Source: an uncultured Flavobacteriales bacterium (GTDB taxonomy: Bacteria > Bacteroidota > Bacteroidia > Flavobacteriales_D > Crocinitomicaceae). Taken from it: a DNA stretch of 64,000 nt. The notes under the pieces are model-generated. The model saw only the letters and a list, made by a program, of their open reading frames with translations. It had not been told where the DNA came from and did not search any database. The translations under genes were made by a program, and so were the position numbers. Location of the stretch: NCBI GenBank assembly GCA_905478665.1, contig CAJQJL010000114.1:1-64000 (forward strand), read 5' to 3'. This document shows, in pieces, positions 18,152-26,986 of this stretch; the stretch's first letter is position 1, and every line of letters starts with the position of its first letter.

Positions 18152-19129
18152 TTATTTCTTTAGGAGTTTACGTGCTTCGCCGCTTTTAATGAAGTTTTGT
18201 GCCAATTGAAATAGTTCATTTAGTTCTTTTTCGGGTTCAAATAGCTGAAGCGCAATTGCGACATTGGCACTGACAACATGGTTGTGTGCTTCGGTTCCTT
18301 TCCCACTAAGAATTGCACGGACGATATCCGACGCTTCCCGAACTGAGTTTCCAGAAAAGAGACTTGAAGGGTTGATTTTTTTTACATTGAATGAATTATA
18401 GTCAACAATGGTATCAACATGCTTACCAAAAATGCGTGTGCTATCCGTTAACGTAATCTCATCGTAACAATCTAATCCGTAGACGACGCGAAAGTCGGTA
18501 CGTTCATCCTTAAGAAGGTGCTGATAGATTTTAGCTAACTCAAGTGAATACGTCCCCGTAAGTTGATACTTTGGTTGCACTGGGTTTACGAGTGGACCAA
18601 GGTTGTTGAAGATTGTTCGAACCCCAAGGTTTGCTCTGATTCCACCAACTTTTTTTAATGTAGGATGAAAAAGAGGGGCATGTAAAAAACAAATATTGTT
18701 GGTCTCCAAACTTCGATTCAATTCGTCGGTATCTTTACTAAATGGAAAGCCAAGTTCTTCCAGTACGTTAGATGATCCACACATAGAACTCACACCATAA
18801 TTTCCGTGCTTGATAACACGTTTACCCATGGCAGCCATAATCAAAGCTGAGGTCGTCGATATGTTGAATGTATTTTTCCCGTCCCCACCTGTTCCACACA
18901 AATCAATGGCTTCTGAAGCATCAATTTTAGGTGCCAAACTCAGTTCGAGAAGCGCCTGCCGAAAGCCTTTCAGTTCTTCCAGCGCAACACCACGCATTTG
19001 AATTCCAACAAGGATACCGCTTACGGTTTCATTTGATAGACGATCTTCCGCAACAGAATGTATAAAATCACTTGCTTCTTCGAATGAAAGAGCCATTTTT
19101 GCGATTGTTTTTTCAAGTAAAAAATTCAT
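18152..19129 (-). CDS. trpD: anthranilate phosphoribosyltransferase
   Basis: 'LCGTGGDGKNTFNISTTSALIMAAMGKRVIKHGNYGVSSMCGSSNVLEELG'. Confidence 0.95.
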   Translation of the reverse strand: MNFLLEKTIAKMALSFEEASDFIHSVAEDRLSNETVSGILVGIQMRGVALEELKGFRQALLELSLAPKIDASEAIDLCGTGGDGKNTFNISTTSALIMAAMGKRVIKHGNYGVSSMCGSSNVLEELGFPFSKDTDELNRSLETNNICFLHAPLFHPTLKKVGGIRANLGVRTIFNNLGPLVNPVQPKYQLTGTYSLELAKIYQHLLKDERTDFRVVYGLDCYDEITLTDSTRIFGKHVDTIVDYNSFNVKKINPSSLFSGNSVREASDIVRAILSGKGTEAHNHVVSANVAIALQLFEPEKELNELFQLAQNFIKSGEARKLLKK

Positions 19130-19133
19130 CTTT

Positions 19134-19712
19134 TTAATTTTTCGGAGTGATTGATTGAATCCAGTTCTGAATCATAGTTCTACCGTGTGGAGTTAGAATC
19201 GATTCTGGGTGGAACTGTACGCCTGTGATTGGTAAGTCGGCGTGTTGCAAAGCCATAATTTCCTTAGTGGAAGAGCGAGCCGTTACTTCAAGCACGGGAG
19301 AAATGTTTTGATCAACGGACCAGCTATGATATCTGCCAACCTCAAATTTTTCAGGAATTGAATCGAATAGGTAGTTCGTTGAAAAATGTGTAATCATACT
19401 CGATTTTCCATGGTATACATCATCTTGTCTAATCAGTTCGCATCCGAAATATTCTGAAATTGCCTGATGTCCTAAACAAACTCCCAAAATGGGTTTCTGC
19501 GTGTGGTAGATATCGATAATCTTCATTAGGTCTCCAGCTTCGGAAGGAACCCCAGGTCCAGGAGAGAGGAGTATTCCATCTGCGTCTATTAATTCTGTAT
19601 AATCAACCTTGTCATTGCGGAAGATGATAACTTCTCCCGAACAACTTTCTTCAACGTAGCGAGCCAAATTGTAGACGAAGGAATCGTAGTTATCAATGAT
19701 TATTAATTTCAT
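19134..19712 (-). CDS. trpG: anthranilate synthase component II (glutamine amidotransferase)
   Basis: 'IIDNYDSFVYNLARYVEE', 'LSPGPGVPSEAG', 'GVCLGHQAISEYFG', 'GVQFHPESILTPHG'. Confidence 0.95.
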   Translation of the reverse strand: MKLIIIDNYDSFVYNLARYVEESCSGEVIIFRNDKVDYTELIDADGILLSPGPGVPSEAGDLMKIIDIYHTQKPILGVCLGHQAISEYFGCELIRQDDVYHGKSSMITHFSTNYLFDSIPEKFEVGRYHSWSVDQNISPVLEVTARSSTKEIMALQHADLPITGVQFHPESILTPHGRTMIQNWIQSITPKN

Positions 19713-21127
19713 GAGAGGTGTTGTTTTTTTGAAGGTTGAAACTGAAGGCTGGTCGCTTGAATGGCTTTCCGAATTGCACGCAATTTATGATGAACTTCCT
19801 GCACTTCTCGATCAGGCTCAGAGTCGATAACGATTCCAGCACCTGCCCTGTAGTGGAGCGTGTTGTTTTGACTTAAAATACTCCTGATGACAATAGCCAT
19901 ATTGAGATTTGACTTTGCTGTCAACTGTCCAATGGCTCCACCATAAAAAGATCGGGGAGCATCTTCCAGTTGGTCGATCAGTTCAAGCGCCCTTGGTTTT
20001 GGTGTCCCCGATAATGTTCCAGCGGGAAACGAGTTGCACAGTGCTTCGAAGTTGTTTTGCTCTTTTAAATTGCCAACGACCTTTGATACAAGGTGAGTTA
20101 CGTGGCTGAAGCTTTGTACTTCTTTGTACGATTCGAGTTGAATTTCAGTACAGTTCCGACTGAGATCGTTCCGTGCTAAATCAACAAGCATTGTGTGTTC
20201 TGCATTTTCCTTTTCATCTTTTAGGAGGAACTCTAATTGTTGATCATCTGTTTCTTTAATTCCCGTTTTCGGAACAGTTCCCGCAATGGGGTGAATTTCT
20301 GCTCGACCATTCTTTATGACTAATTGAGCCTCGGGTGAAGAGCCAAACACGCGGTAGTTTTCGAAATCAAAATAAAAAAGATAGGGTGATGGATTTAGTT
20401 GACGTAAGTGCCGATATACCTGAAAGTCATCACCAAAAAATGACTGCTCGAAAGCATTGGACAGAACGAGTTGGAAAACATTTCCTTGTCTGCAATGCTC
20501 TATTCCCTGAGTGACCTTCTTGCGAAATGTTTCGTCTGAGAATAAGGCGCGTTCATTTCCGAAAAGTTCAAAAGGTAAGTTGAGTGCATTCTCCGTTTGG
20601 ATGAGGTCTTGAATTCCCCGTATGAAAAAGGTTTTGTCAGTGCTGTTTTCTAGGATGAATCCTTCGCTAGTGAAATGATCAATGACTATCACGTACCGAA
20701 AAATGAACAGATGAAGAAGTGGTAGCTCATCCTTCGTTTTTGGAGATTCCAAATGCGTCTCGTCTTGTTGGGTGAATTCAAATCCTAACCTCCCGAAAAA
20801 ACCATTGAACGATGATTCGACCTCCTTGGTTGAGCTATCAAAATTGTAGGAATTGAGAACTTCCTGAACCTGCGAACTATGAGATTTATTGGATGCCAAC
20901 TCTATTTCTCGTGTATGTCCAAGTTCTTGGATTGAGAGGGTTGTGTTGTTTCGTTGTACCTCTACAATGGGTTCTAACCCGATATAGGATTTACTGTTTT
21001 GTCTAGAGTGGTAATCATTACTTTCCAAAAGACAGGTTTTGCGGTAGACGTTGCGAAGTGCCATGTATAGCTTCACAGGGGTGTGGGTATCTGCGTTAAA
21101 TGTGGTTATGCGAGTATGTATATTCAT
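19709..21127 (-). CDS. trpE: anthranilate synthase component I
   Basis: Chorismate-binding motifs 'CRQGNVFQLVLSNAFEQ', 'PIAGTVPKTG', 'LVDLARNDLSRNC', 'SFPAGTLSGTPKPRALELIDQLE'. Confidence 0.95.
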   Translation of the reverse strand: MNIHTRITTFNADTHTPVKLYMALRNVYRKTCLLESNDYHSRQNSKSYIGLEPIVEVQRNNTTLSIQELGHTREIELASNKSHSSQVQEVLNSYNFDSSTKEVESSFNGFFGRLGFEFTQQDETHLESPKTKDELPLLHLFIFRYVIVIDHFTSEGFILENSTDKTFFIRGIQDLIQTENALNLPFELFGNERALFSDETFRKKVTQGIEHCRQGNVFQLVLSNAFEQSFFGDDFQVYRHLRQLNPSPYLFYFDFENYRVFGSSPEAQLVIKNGRAEIHPIAGTVPKTGIKETDDQQLEFLLKDEKENAEHTMLVDLARNDLSRNCTEIQLESYKEVQSFSHVTHLVSKVVGNLKEQNNFEALCNSFPAGTLSGTPKPRALELIDQLEDAPRSFYGGAIGQLTAKSNLNMAIVIRSILSQNNTLHYRAGAGIVIDSEPDREVQEVHHKLRAIRKAIQATSLQFQPSKKQHLS

Positions 21128-21156
21128 TTCTAGGGTGTTTCAAAAAAGTATGGGTA

Positions 21157-21190
21157 TAAAAAAACGGCTTGTCTGGTGTGACAAGCCGTT
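21157..21190 (-). terminator. trp operon attenuator terminator
   Basis: Minus strand AACGGCTTGTC-acacca-GACAAGCCGTTTTTTTATA: perfect 11-bp stem plus T7, lying between leader ORF and trpE start (21127). Confidence 0.9.
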
Positions 21191-21215
21191 CTATGAATAG
21201 GTTTCAAAATTCAAA

Positions 21216-21284
21216 CTAACGCCAGGTACACCAACTATTTGTTGAGTACCACTGCCAATTTGTATTTGTAACGCGTATCTTCAT
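21216..21284 (-). CDS. trpL: trp leader peptide MKIRVTNTNWQWYSTNSWCTWR
   Basis: 23-codon ORF on minus strand with 4 TGG codons (10, 12, 18, 21), 26 nt upstream of the attenuator hairpin. Confidence 0.85.
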   Translation of the reverse strand: MKIRVTNTNWQWYSTNSWCTWR

Positions 21285-21301
21285 TTTGTGCGATTGCGGT
21301 A

Positions 21302-21334
21302 CAAAGGTTGATAATAATTTTTGATTTCAACAAA
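21302..21334 (-). promoter_or_regulatory. trp operon promoter
   Basis: Minus strand TTTG ... N21 ... AACCTTTG (7/8 to TAnnTTTG), about 18 nt upstream of the leader ATG. Confidence 0.55.
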
Positions 21335-21439
21335 TAAAATTTCAAACATTTTGGGTTTACCTACGGTAAAGAAATTTCGCGAGAACATTTTTTTAGGATG
21401 ATTAGGAATTGAATAAAATAATTTGAAAGATTTGTCCAC

Positions 21440-21505
21440 ATGAAAATGCAAAAAACACATTCAAGCTTTTTTTACTGGTATGGATCACCATGCTTCAGGA
21501 GATGA
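21440..21505 (+). CDS. aromatic amino-acid leader peptide MKMQKTHSSFFYWYGSPCFRR
   Basis: 22-codon ORF with consecutive Phe-Phe-Tyr-Trp-Tyr codons (TTT TTT TAC TGG TAT), followed by a terminator hairpin and the shikimate operon. Confidence 0.82.
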   Translation: MKMQKTHSSFFYWYGSPCFRR

Positions 21506-21524
21506 TATGCGCTAACTATACGTG

Positions 21525-21554
21525 AAAAGGTCTCCATATGGGGACTTTTTTTTT
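21525..21554 (+). terminator. attenuator terminator of the aromatic operon
   Basis: GGTCTCC-atat-GGGGACT (one G-U in core), extended by A/T pairs, followed by T-run; located before the 92-aa ORF and aroF-like gene. Confidence 0.8.
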
Positions 21555-21571
21555 GCATGAGAAATTGAAAA

Positions 21572-21850
21572 ATGGTAATAGAAATTAATGAATTGGGATT
21601 GATTGGAGGTATTGAAGAGATTGACGTCCACCGTTTGAGACTTGAGAGAATTGATGTTGTGAGTCAAGCCAATATTTCTGAAAATGCCGAGATTATTCGG
21701 GTTGACTTGACAGATTACAAAGAACAATTGAATACCTTTAAGCTACTGTTAGAGGATCAAGAAATGGAGCGTATTTACAAGTTCATTGAATGCGCAAATA
21801 CCAAGGATAGAAAGACAAACAGTGAACTAAAGATAATTGCCAAGAAATGA
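21572..21850 (+). CDS. small conserved-unknown protein, first gene of aromatic operon
   Basis: 92-aa ORF, its end overlapping the start of the next gene (21847); no family recognised. Confidence 0.6.
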   Translation: MVIEINELGLIGGIEEIDVHRLRLERIDVVSQANISENAEIIRVDLTDYKEQLNTFKLLLEDQEMERIYKFIECANTKDRKTNSELKIIAKK

Positions 21851-22923
21851 GTTTAGTCAACGAATTTGAACGCCCGATAATTATCGCAGGGCCCTGCAGT
21901 GCAGAGACTGAGGAACAAGTGATGGAAACAGCTATGCAGCTTAAGGCTGGAGGGAAAACGAGTATGTTCCGTGCGGGAATCTGGAAGCCGAGAACTCGAC
22001 CGAATTCGTTTGAGGGAATCGGAGAAGTAGGCCTTAATTGGTTGGTCAATGCTGGAAAAGCATCTGGCTTGAAAACGACAACAGAGGTTGCCAACGCGAA
22101 GCATGTTGAGTTGGCCTTGAAAGCAGGAGTAGACACGCTTTGGATCGGCGCAAGAACAACTGTGAATCCGTTTACAGTACAAGAGATAGCAGACGCATTG
22201 GAGGGGTCGAACATTCCCGTTCTAATCAAAAATCCTGTTAATCCAGATCTACAGTTGTGGTTGGGTGCTTTCGAGCGTTTTGAAAAAGCAGGATTGAATG
22301 ATTTAACAGCAATTCATAGAGGATTTTCCGTGTACAATCACGTTAAATACAGAAACGTTCCTAGTTGGGAAATTCCCATTGCGCTCAAAGAAAAACGACC
22401 AAACACGCCTGTTATTTGCGACCCAAGTCATATTACTGGAAATCGAACGTTGCTGCATGAGGTTAGTCAAAAGGCCTTGGATTTGAACTTTGAAGGGCTG
22501 ATGTTGGAAGTACATCCAGACCCTGATAATGCTTGGTCTGATGCAGCTCAACAAGTTACTCCTCAAGGCTTGAATGAAATTTTAGACACCCTAATTTTGC
22601 GTTCACATGAAGTCTCTAGTGATGTTGCGTCATTGATTAATGTTGTACGCACCAAGGTGGGGGATTTAGATGATCGCATTTTCGATTTGTTGAGTGAACG
22701 AATGAAATTAAGCGAAGAAGTTGGACGACTGAAACGTGAAAATAATATTACAATTCTCCAACAGGAGCATTGGAGACACATCATCAATCATCGTCTAGAC
22801 ACGAGCGGAGAACATCATCTCACACGGAAGTTCGTTCGAAAATTAATGGATGCAATTCATCAGGAATCCATTCGTCACCAAACTGCTGTAATGAATCCGC
22901 AAGGAAAAAAGGGCGATGAATAA
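21847..22923 (+). CDS. bifunctional 3-deoxy-7-phosphoheptulonate synthase / chorismate mutase
   Basis: 'IIAGPCSAETEEQV', 'MFRAGIWKPRTRPNSFEGIG', 'PVICDPSHITGNR', C-terminal chorismate mutase helix 'DLDDRIFDLLSERMKLSEEVGRLKRENN'. Confidence 0.95.
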   Translation: MSLVNEFERPIIIAGPCSAETEEQVMETAMQLKAGGKTSMFRAGIWKPRTRPNSFEGIGEVGLNWLVNAGKASGLKTTTEVANAKHVELALKAGVDTLWIGARTTVNPFTVQEIADALEGSNIPVLIKNPVNPDLQLWLGAFERFEKAGLNDLTAIHRGFSVYNHVKYRNVPSWEIPIALKEKRPNTPVICDPSHITGNRTLLHEVSQKALDLNFEGLMLEVHPDPDNAWSDAAQQVTPQGLNEILDTLILRSHEVSSDVASLINVVRTKVGDLDDRIFDLLSERMKLSEEVGRLKRENNITILQQEHWRHIINHRLDTSGEHHLTRKFVRKLMDAIHQESIRHQTAVMNPQGKKGDE

Positions 22924-24172
22924 GATGATTCAAGATAGCTTCCTTTCTGGAAAAGTCAGAATTCCTAGTTCCAAAAGTGATGGGCAAAGAGCACTGTTAT
23001 GTGCTGCGCTCTGTAATGGAGAAAGCGTTATCACCAATTCAGGGGACAGTGATGATGAGCTAGCCATGTTGAAAAACATTGAAAAATTGGGCGCGAAAAT
23101 TGAGCGATTAAATCCAAACCAATTAGTCGTAACGGGAGCACCGCAATTCCTTGATGGAACGACGCTAGACTGTGGAGAAAGTGGCTTAGGTTTACGACTT
23201 TTAACGAGTGTCGTCTCTACCTTTGCTGGGACAAAAAGAATTATTGGGCACGGCTCTGTATTGAAGCGACAGCACACATTTTTTGCAGATTTCTTGTCAT
23301 CGATGGGGGTTGAGTTTCTTGCGAAAGAAAATAGACTTCCCTTTGAGATGAATGGAAAATTGACTCCAGGGAATTATTCAGTTGATGGGAGCCAATCTTC
23401 TCAATACACTTCTGGATTGATCATGGCCTTTGCTTTCTTAACGGAAGATACGATCTTGACGGTTGAAAATTTGAATAGCAAGCCTTATGTTGCGATGACG
23501 CTAAAGACGTTGAAGTCATTTGGAATTGAGATTGAGCAAGAGAATTTTGAGCAGTTTACGATAAGAGGTGGACAAGAGTATTCACCAACAAATTACAACG
23601 TTGAAAGCGATTGGAGTTCAGCCAGCTATTGGTTGGCAGCTTCAGCAATTGGACATTCAGTAAAGCTTGAAGGACTCAATATTGATAGTTCGCAAGCCGA
23701 TATTGGAATGTTAGAAGCGTTGGAAATCGCAAATTGTCAGGTAACAATTAACGAAGGATCGATAACGGTTGATGGATCGAATCGAACTCCGTTTATATTC
23801 GACGCAACAGACTGTCCAGATTTGTTTCCTGCCTTAGTTTGTTTGGCGGTGTATTGTGAAGGAACGACAATCATAAAAGGCCTTAAACGCTTAGCGAATA
23901 AGGAAAGTGATCGCGGAATTGCTTTGCAAGAAGAGTTTGAAAAATTAGGTGTGAAGATTGAGCTCCGAGGAAATGAAATGCATGTTCATGGAGTTGGATA
24001 CTTGCACAATGGAAAGGTAGACGCACACAATGATCACAGAATAGCAATGTGTTTAGCGATTGCAGGTTCAAAAATTAATGGTGGTTTAACGCTAGCTGGA
24101 GCAGAGTCGGTGAGTAAAAGTTATCCTGGATTTTGGGAAGATTTTGATGCCCTAATTAAAGACGATCAGTAA
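22916..24172 (+). CDS. aroA: 3-phosphoshikimate 1-carboxyvinyltransferase
   Basis: 'GKVRIPSSKSDGQRALLCAAL', 'LDCGESGLGLRLLTSV', 'KESDRGIALQEEFEKLG', 'AHNDHRIAMCLAIAG'. Confidence 0.93.
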   Translation: MNKMIQDSFLSGKVRIPSSKSDGQRALLCAALCNGESVITNSGDSDDELAMLKNIEKLGAKIERLNPNQLVVTGAPQFLDGTTLDCGESGLGLRLLTSVVSTFAGTKRIIGHGSVLKRQHTFFADFLSSMGVEFLAKENRLPFEMNGKLTPGNYSVDGSQSSQYTSGLIMAFAFLTEDTILTVENLNSKPYVAMTLKTLKSFGIEIEQENFEQFTIRGGQEYSPTNYNVESDWSSASYWLAASAIGHSVKLEGLNIDSSQADIGMLEALEIANCQVTINEGSITVDGSNRTPFIFDATDCPDLFPALVCLAVYCEGTTIIKGLKRLANKESDRGIALQEEFEKLGVKIELRGNEMHVHGVGYLHNGKVDAHNDHRIAMCLAIAGSKINGGLTLAGAESVSKSYPGFWEDFDALIKDDQ

Positions 24173-25130
24173 AGGTCAGGAAGGTGTGCTCATTCTTCTG
24201 TCGCAGAATAAATTTTTCCAGTTGTTCCAACGAATAGAGCGTACACGCTTTTGGATGACCGATCACCACAAAATCATTTGCTTTATTTTTGTTCAAGGCA
24301 CTGTTTAAGGATTTGGCGAAATAACCATCCATCGACACAGAAAGTCGACTCGAAGTCGTTAATCGTTTGCTGCGTTCACCTTTAGTGCTAATAGGAAATC
24401 CATTACCGAGTGGCTTGTGGCGAGAAGGAATAAGTCTTCCCCATCCATAAAGTTGCCAGAAGAAGAATGGAGAATATGTATGAGCAGCAATGGGCAATTC
24501 AAGAAAACTTCCTTTTTCTGCAGGTACGCACAAATCATTTTCAAAGTAATACGACTCGTTCGATTTTACTTTTTTGAAATCATATGAATACACTTCACTC
24601 TCATTAAATCCACCAGGAAAAACGGTTGAATCAATTTTGATTCCAGTTTCCAGAAAAGCCTCTTTCACATGCGAAAATGGTTGTAAACACCATCCGCCCG
24701 CACGATAACTGTGAATTTTTTGCCCTGTGATTTTGAATAATGCTGATGCGTATCGTCTGAAAATGGATTCGGCATCTTCTTTTGAAAAATCAATCAATTT
24801 GTACCGATTTACAGGAAATTTCCATTTCCCATTTTCAAAGGTCGCATCTTCCCAATGCGGGTGAATGTGCAATTGACAATCGTTTCCTTGTTCAACGAGA
24901 GCTTCAATTTGAGCACTGATTGCTTCAAAATCGGATTGCAATTCAGAATGTTTTGCTTTGAGTTTTTCAAGTTTGACGAGATAACCTGCGTCAATGAAGT
25001 AGGTCATCCTTGCTCTCGTGCGTTGGGTGATCTCCATAAGCTTCCTAGTAGGCTCAAGGATGCATTTCTCAGCACTTCCGGAAGTGTTACCGAAGAAAAG
25101 TTCATAGTCCAATGTGAGAAAGATGTTCAA
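24156..25130 (-). CDS. polysaccharide deacetylase-like family protein
   Basis: 'FLTLDYELFFG', 'MTYFIDAGYLVKL', 'QLHIHPHWEDA', 'IHSYRAGGWCLQPF'. Confidence 0.7.
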   Translation of the reverse strand: MNIFLTLDYELFFGNTSGSAEKCILEPTRKLMEITQRTRARMTYFIDAGYLVKLEKLKAKHSELQSDFEAISAQIEALVEQGNDCQLHIHPHWEDATFENGKWKFPVNRYKLIDFSKEDAESIFRRYASALFKITGQKIHSYRAGGWCLQPFSHVKEAFLETGIKIDSTVFPGGFNESEVYSYDFKKVKSNESYYFENDLCVPAEKGSFLELPIAAHTYSPFFFWQLYGWGRLIPSRHKPLGNGFPISTKGERSKRLTTSSRLSVSMDGYFAKSLNSALNKNKANDFVVIGHPKACTLYSLEQLEKFILRQKNEHTFLTFTDRL

Positions 25131-25231
25131 CCCAATGCAATTTGTACAAACTTAACGAGAATTTTGTTCAACACCGTAACCTCGAAGGGAAGTCTCGTTA
25201 CATTGAGGTAGTAACTTGAAAACAATAAATT

Positions 25232-26125
25232 ATGAAAACGACACTTCTCACCATAGCAGCGACTTGCGCTCTTCTCATGTTCAGCTTTACAACAGCTAAG
25301 AAACCTTCAATGAAAACAGCTTTGAAAGCGCTCGAAGGATTCTGTAATTATGTCCCCAGTGGTAATTCTGTTGTGAATGGTGATACTGCCTCTGTCCAGG
25401 CATTTTACATGAGTTCAGGAGAAATCACCAATTTGCAATACAAAGAGTTCTTGTATGAATTGGAAAAAAATGGAGAAATGGAAAAATTAAAAATTGCGGC
25501 TATTGATTCGCTCGGATGGCGCACTGAATTTAGTTATAATGAACGGTATTCGGATTATTATCATAGGCACCCAGCTTACGCTGGATATCCAGTAGTTAAT
25601 GTTTCGAAGGAAGGAGCTGAACTTTTCTGTGAATGGTTGTCGCAGAAATACGATAGTCTTTCTAATGGCGAGTTAAAATTAAGTTTTCGTCTACCAACTC
25701 ATGCTGAATGGATGCGTGCTGCGAGAGGTGGAAACCACAATTCAGTATATACTTGGGGCGGTCCATTTTTACGTAATGCTAAAGGAAACTATCTAGCTAA
25801 TTTTATGGCATTAGGAGCCGAAAATATCACTAAAAATAGTGAGACGGGAGAGTTGGAAGTTGTGAGTAACCTTACTATAAGTGTAGCTGGAGATGCAAAC
25901 GACGTCACAGCTCCTGTTTTATCATACAGCCCAAATGATTACGGAATTCACAACATGAATGGAAACGTTGCTGAAATGATTTCGGATGGTGATTACGCAG
26001 TTGGTGGTGATTGGCTGTCTCCTGGATACGATATCCGCAATGAGAGTATTAAACCTTTCACTCAACCAAACCCAACGGTGGGATTTCGTGTAGTCGCAAC
26101 TTACATTTCAACCAATAATAAGTAG
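25232..26125 (+). CDS. formylglycine-generating-enzyme (SUMF1)-like protein, GldJ/GldK-like
   Basis: 'FYMSSGEITNLQYKEFLYEL', 'PVVNVSKEGAELFCEWLSQK', 'FRLPTHAEWMRAARGG', 'MNGNVAEMISDG...GGDWLSPGYD', 'VGFRVV'. Confidence 0.85.
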   Translation: MKTTLLTIAATCALLMFSFTTAKKPSMKTALKALEGFCNYVPSGNSVVNGDTASVQAFYMSSGEITNLQYKEFLYELEKNGEMEKLKIAAIDSLGWRTEFSYNERYSDYYHRHPAYAGYPVVNVSKEGAELFCEWLSQKYDSLSNGELKLSFRLPTHAEWMRAARGGNHNSVYTWGGPFLRNAKGNYLANFMALGAENITKNSETGELEVVSNLTISVAGDANDVTAPVLSYSPNDYGIHNMNGNVAEMISDGDYAVGGDWLSPGYDIRNESIKPFTQPNPTVGFRVVATYISTNNK

Positions 26126-26147
26126 TGTTTATTTTAGTGTGAGTGAA

Positions 26148-26177
26148 AGCCCTCTTGAATTTTCAAGAGGGCTTTTT
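26148..26177. terminator. intrinsic terminator
   Basis: AGCCCTCTTGaattttCAAGAGGGCTTTTTG. Confidence 0.85.
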
Positions 26178-26179
26178 GT

Positions 26180-26788
26180 TTAGCTCCCTGAAAAGTTCAG
26201 GACGAGTGCAATGTTGTGGTATTTGACATTTCTGAACGCTGTTTCTTCCATCATTTCGGAAACTCCAAAAGAGTAACGAAGCTCTGGAGAAATGCCCAGT
26301 TTAAAGAGTGGGATATCTAAACCAACTCCCACATCTATCGCGATATCTCTATTGGTAAAGGTCATCGACCCACTTTTTACAGGAACTCTTACGTTGGGAC
26401 CTGCAATCAAGTAAGGACTAAATCGACCTTTCAGGAACTTATACTTTAGATGTCCAATAAACTCTACATTGAGTGGATTCATCTTATAGCTTACTCCGTC
26501 GCGCTCAATTTTAGTTGCGTTGAACGAAAGTTCCATTTTAGGAGCGACGGAAAGGTGACTACCTAATCGGAAGTTGGAGATCACGCCAAAGCGATATCCG
26601 AGCCCGTTTGTTATGTCTGAGAAATTTCGGTCTTCCGCTCTGAAGGAGAGATTTGAACGGTTGATTCCTGCACTGAATCCGAAAGTTGCGAACTTCGGTT
26701 TTACTTCTGCTTCTTTTTTACTTTTTTCTTGCCCGAAGGACGGTGTAAGCACCATCGCGAATAAGGCAAATACGACGACTTTTTTCAT
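26180..26788 (-). CDS. outer membrane beta-barrel protein (PorT-like)
   Basis: Signal peptide, 'FGFSAGINRSNLSFR', repeated beta-strand pattern. Confidence 0.7.
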   Translation of the reverse strand: MKKVVVFALFAMVLTPSFGQEKSKKEAEVKPKFATFGFSAGINRSNLSFRAEDRNFSDITNGLGYRFGVISNFRLGSHLSVAPKMELSFNATKIERDGVSYKMNPLNVEFIGHLKYKFLKGRFSPYLIAGPNVRVPVKSGSMTFTNRDIAIDVGVGLDIPLFKLGISPELRYSFGVSEMMEETAFRNVKYHNIALVLNFSGS

Positions 26789-26986
26789 GGTTTATTCTAT
26801 TTTGTGCCTTTGCTGAAGTTTATGAAGTTGGGCTTCGGCGAAAGCACTGGTTAGGTAGTCGTCTATTTCATGATGCTGGTTTTTGGGATGTCTTACTATA
26901 ACGCAAAGAAAGCGCTGTTTATTTCAAGTCATCTCCTTGGCTAAGCGCATTCTATTTGCAATCTTTGTGACTCAAAACAACAATAG

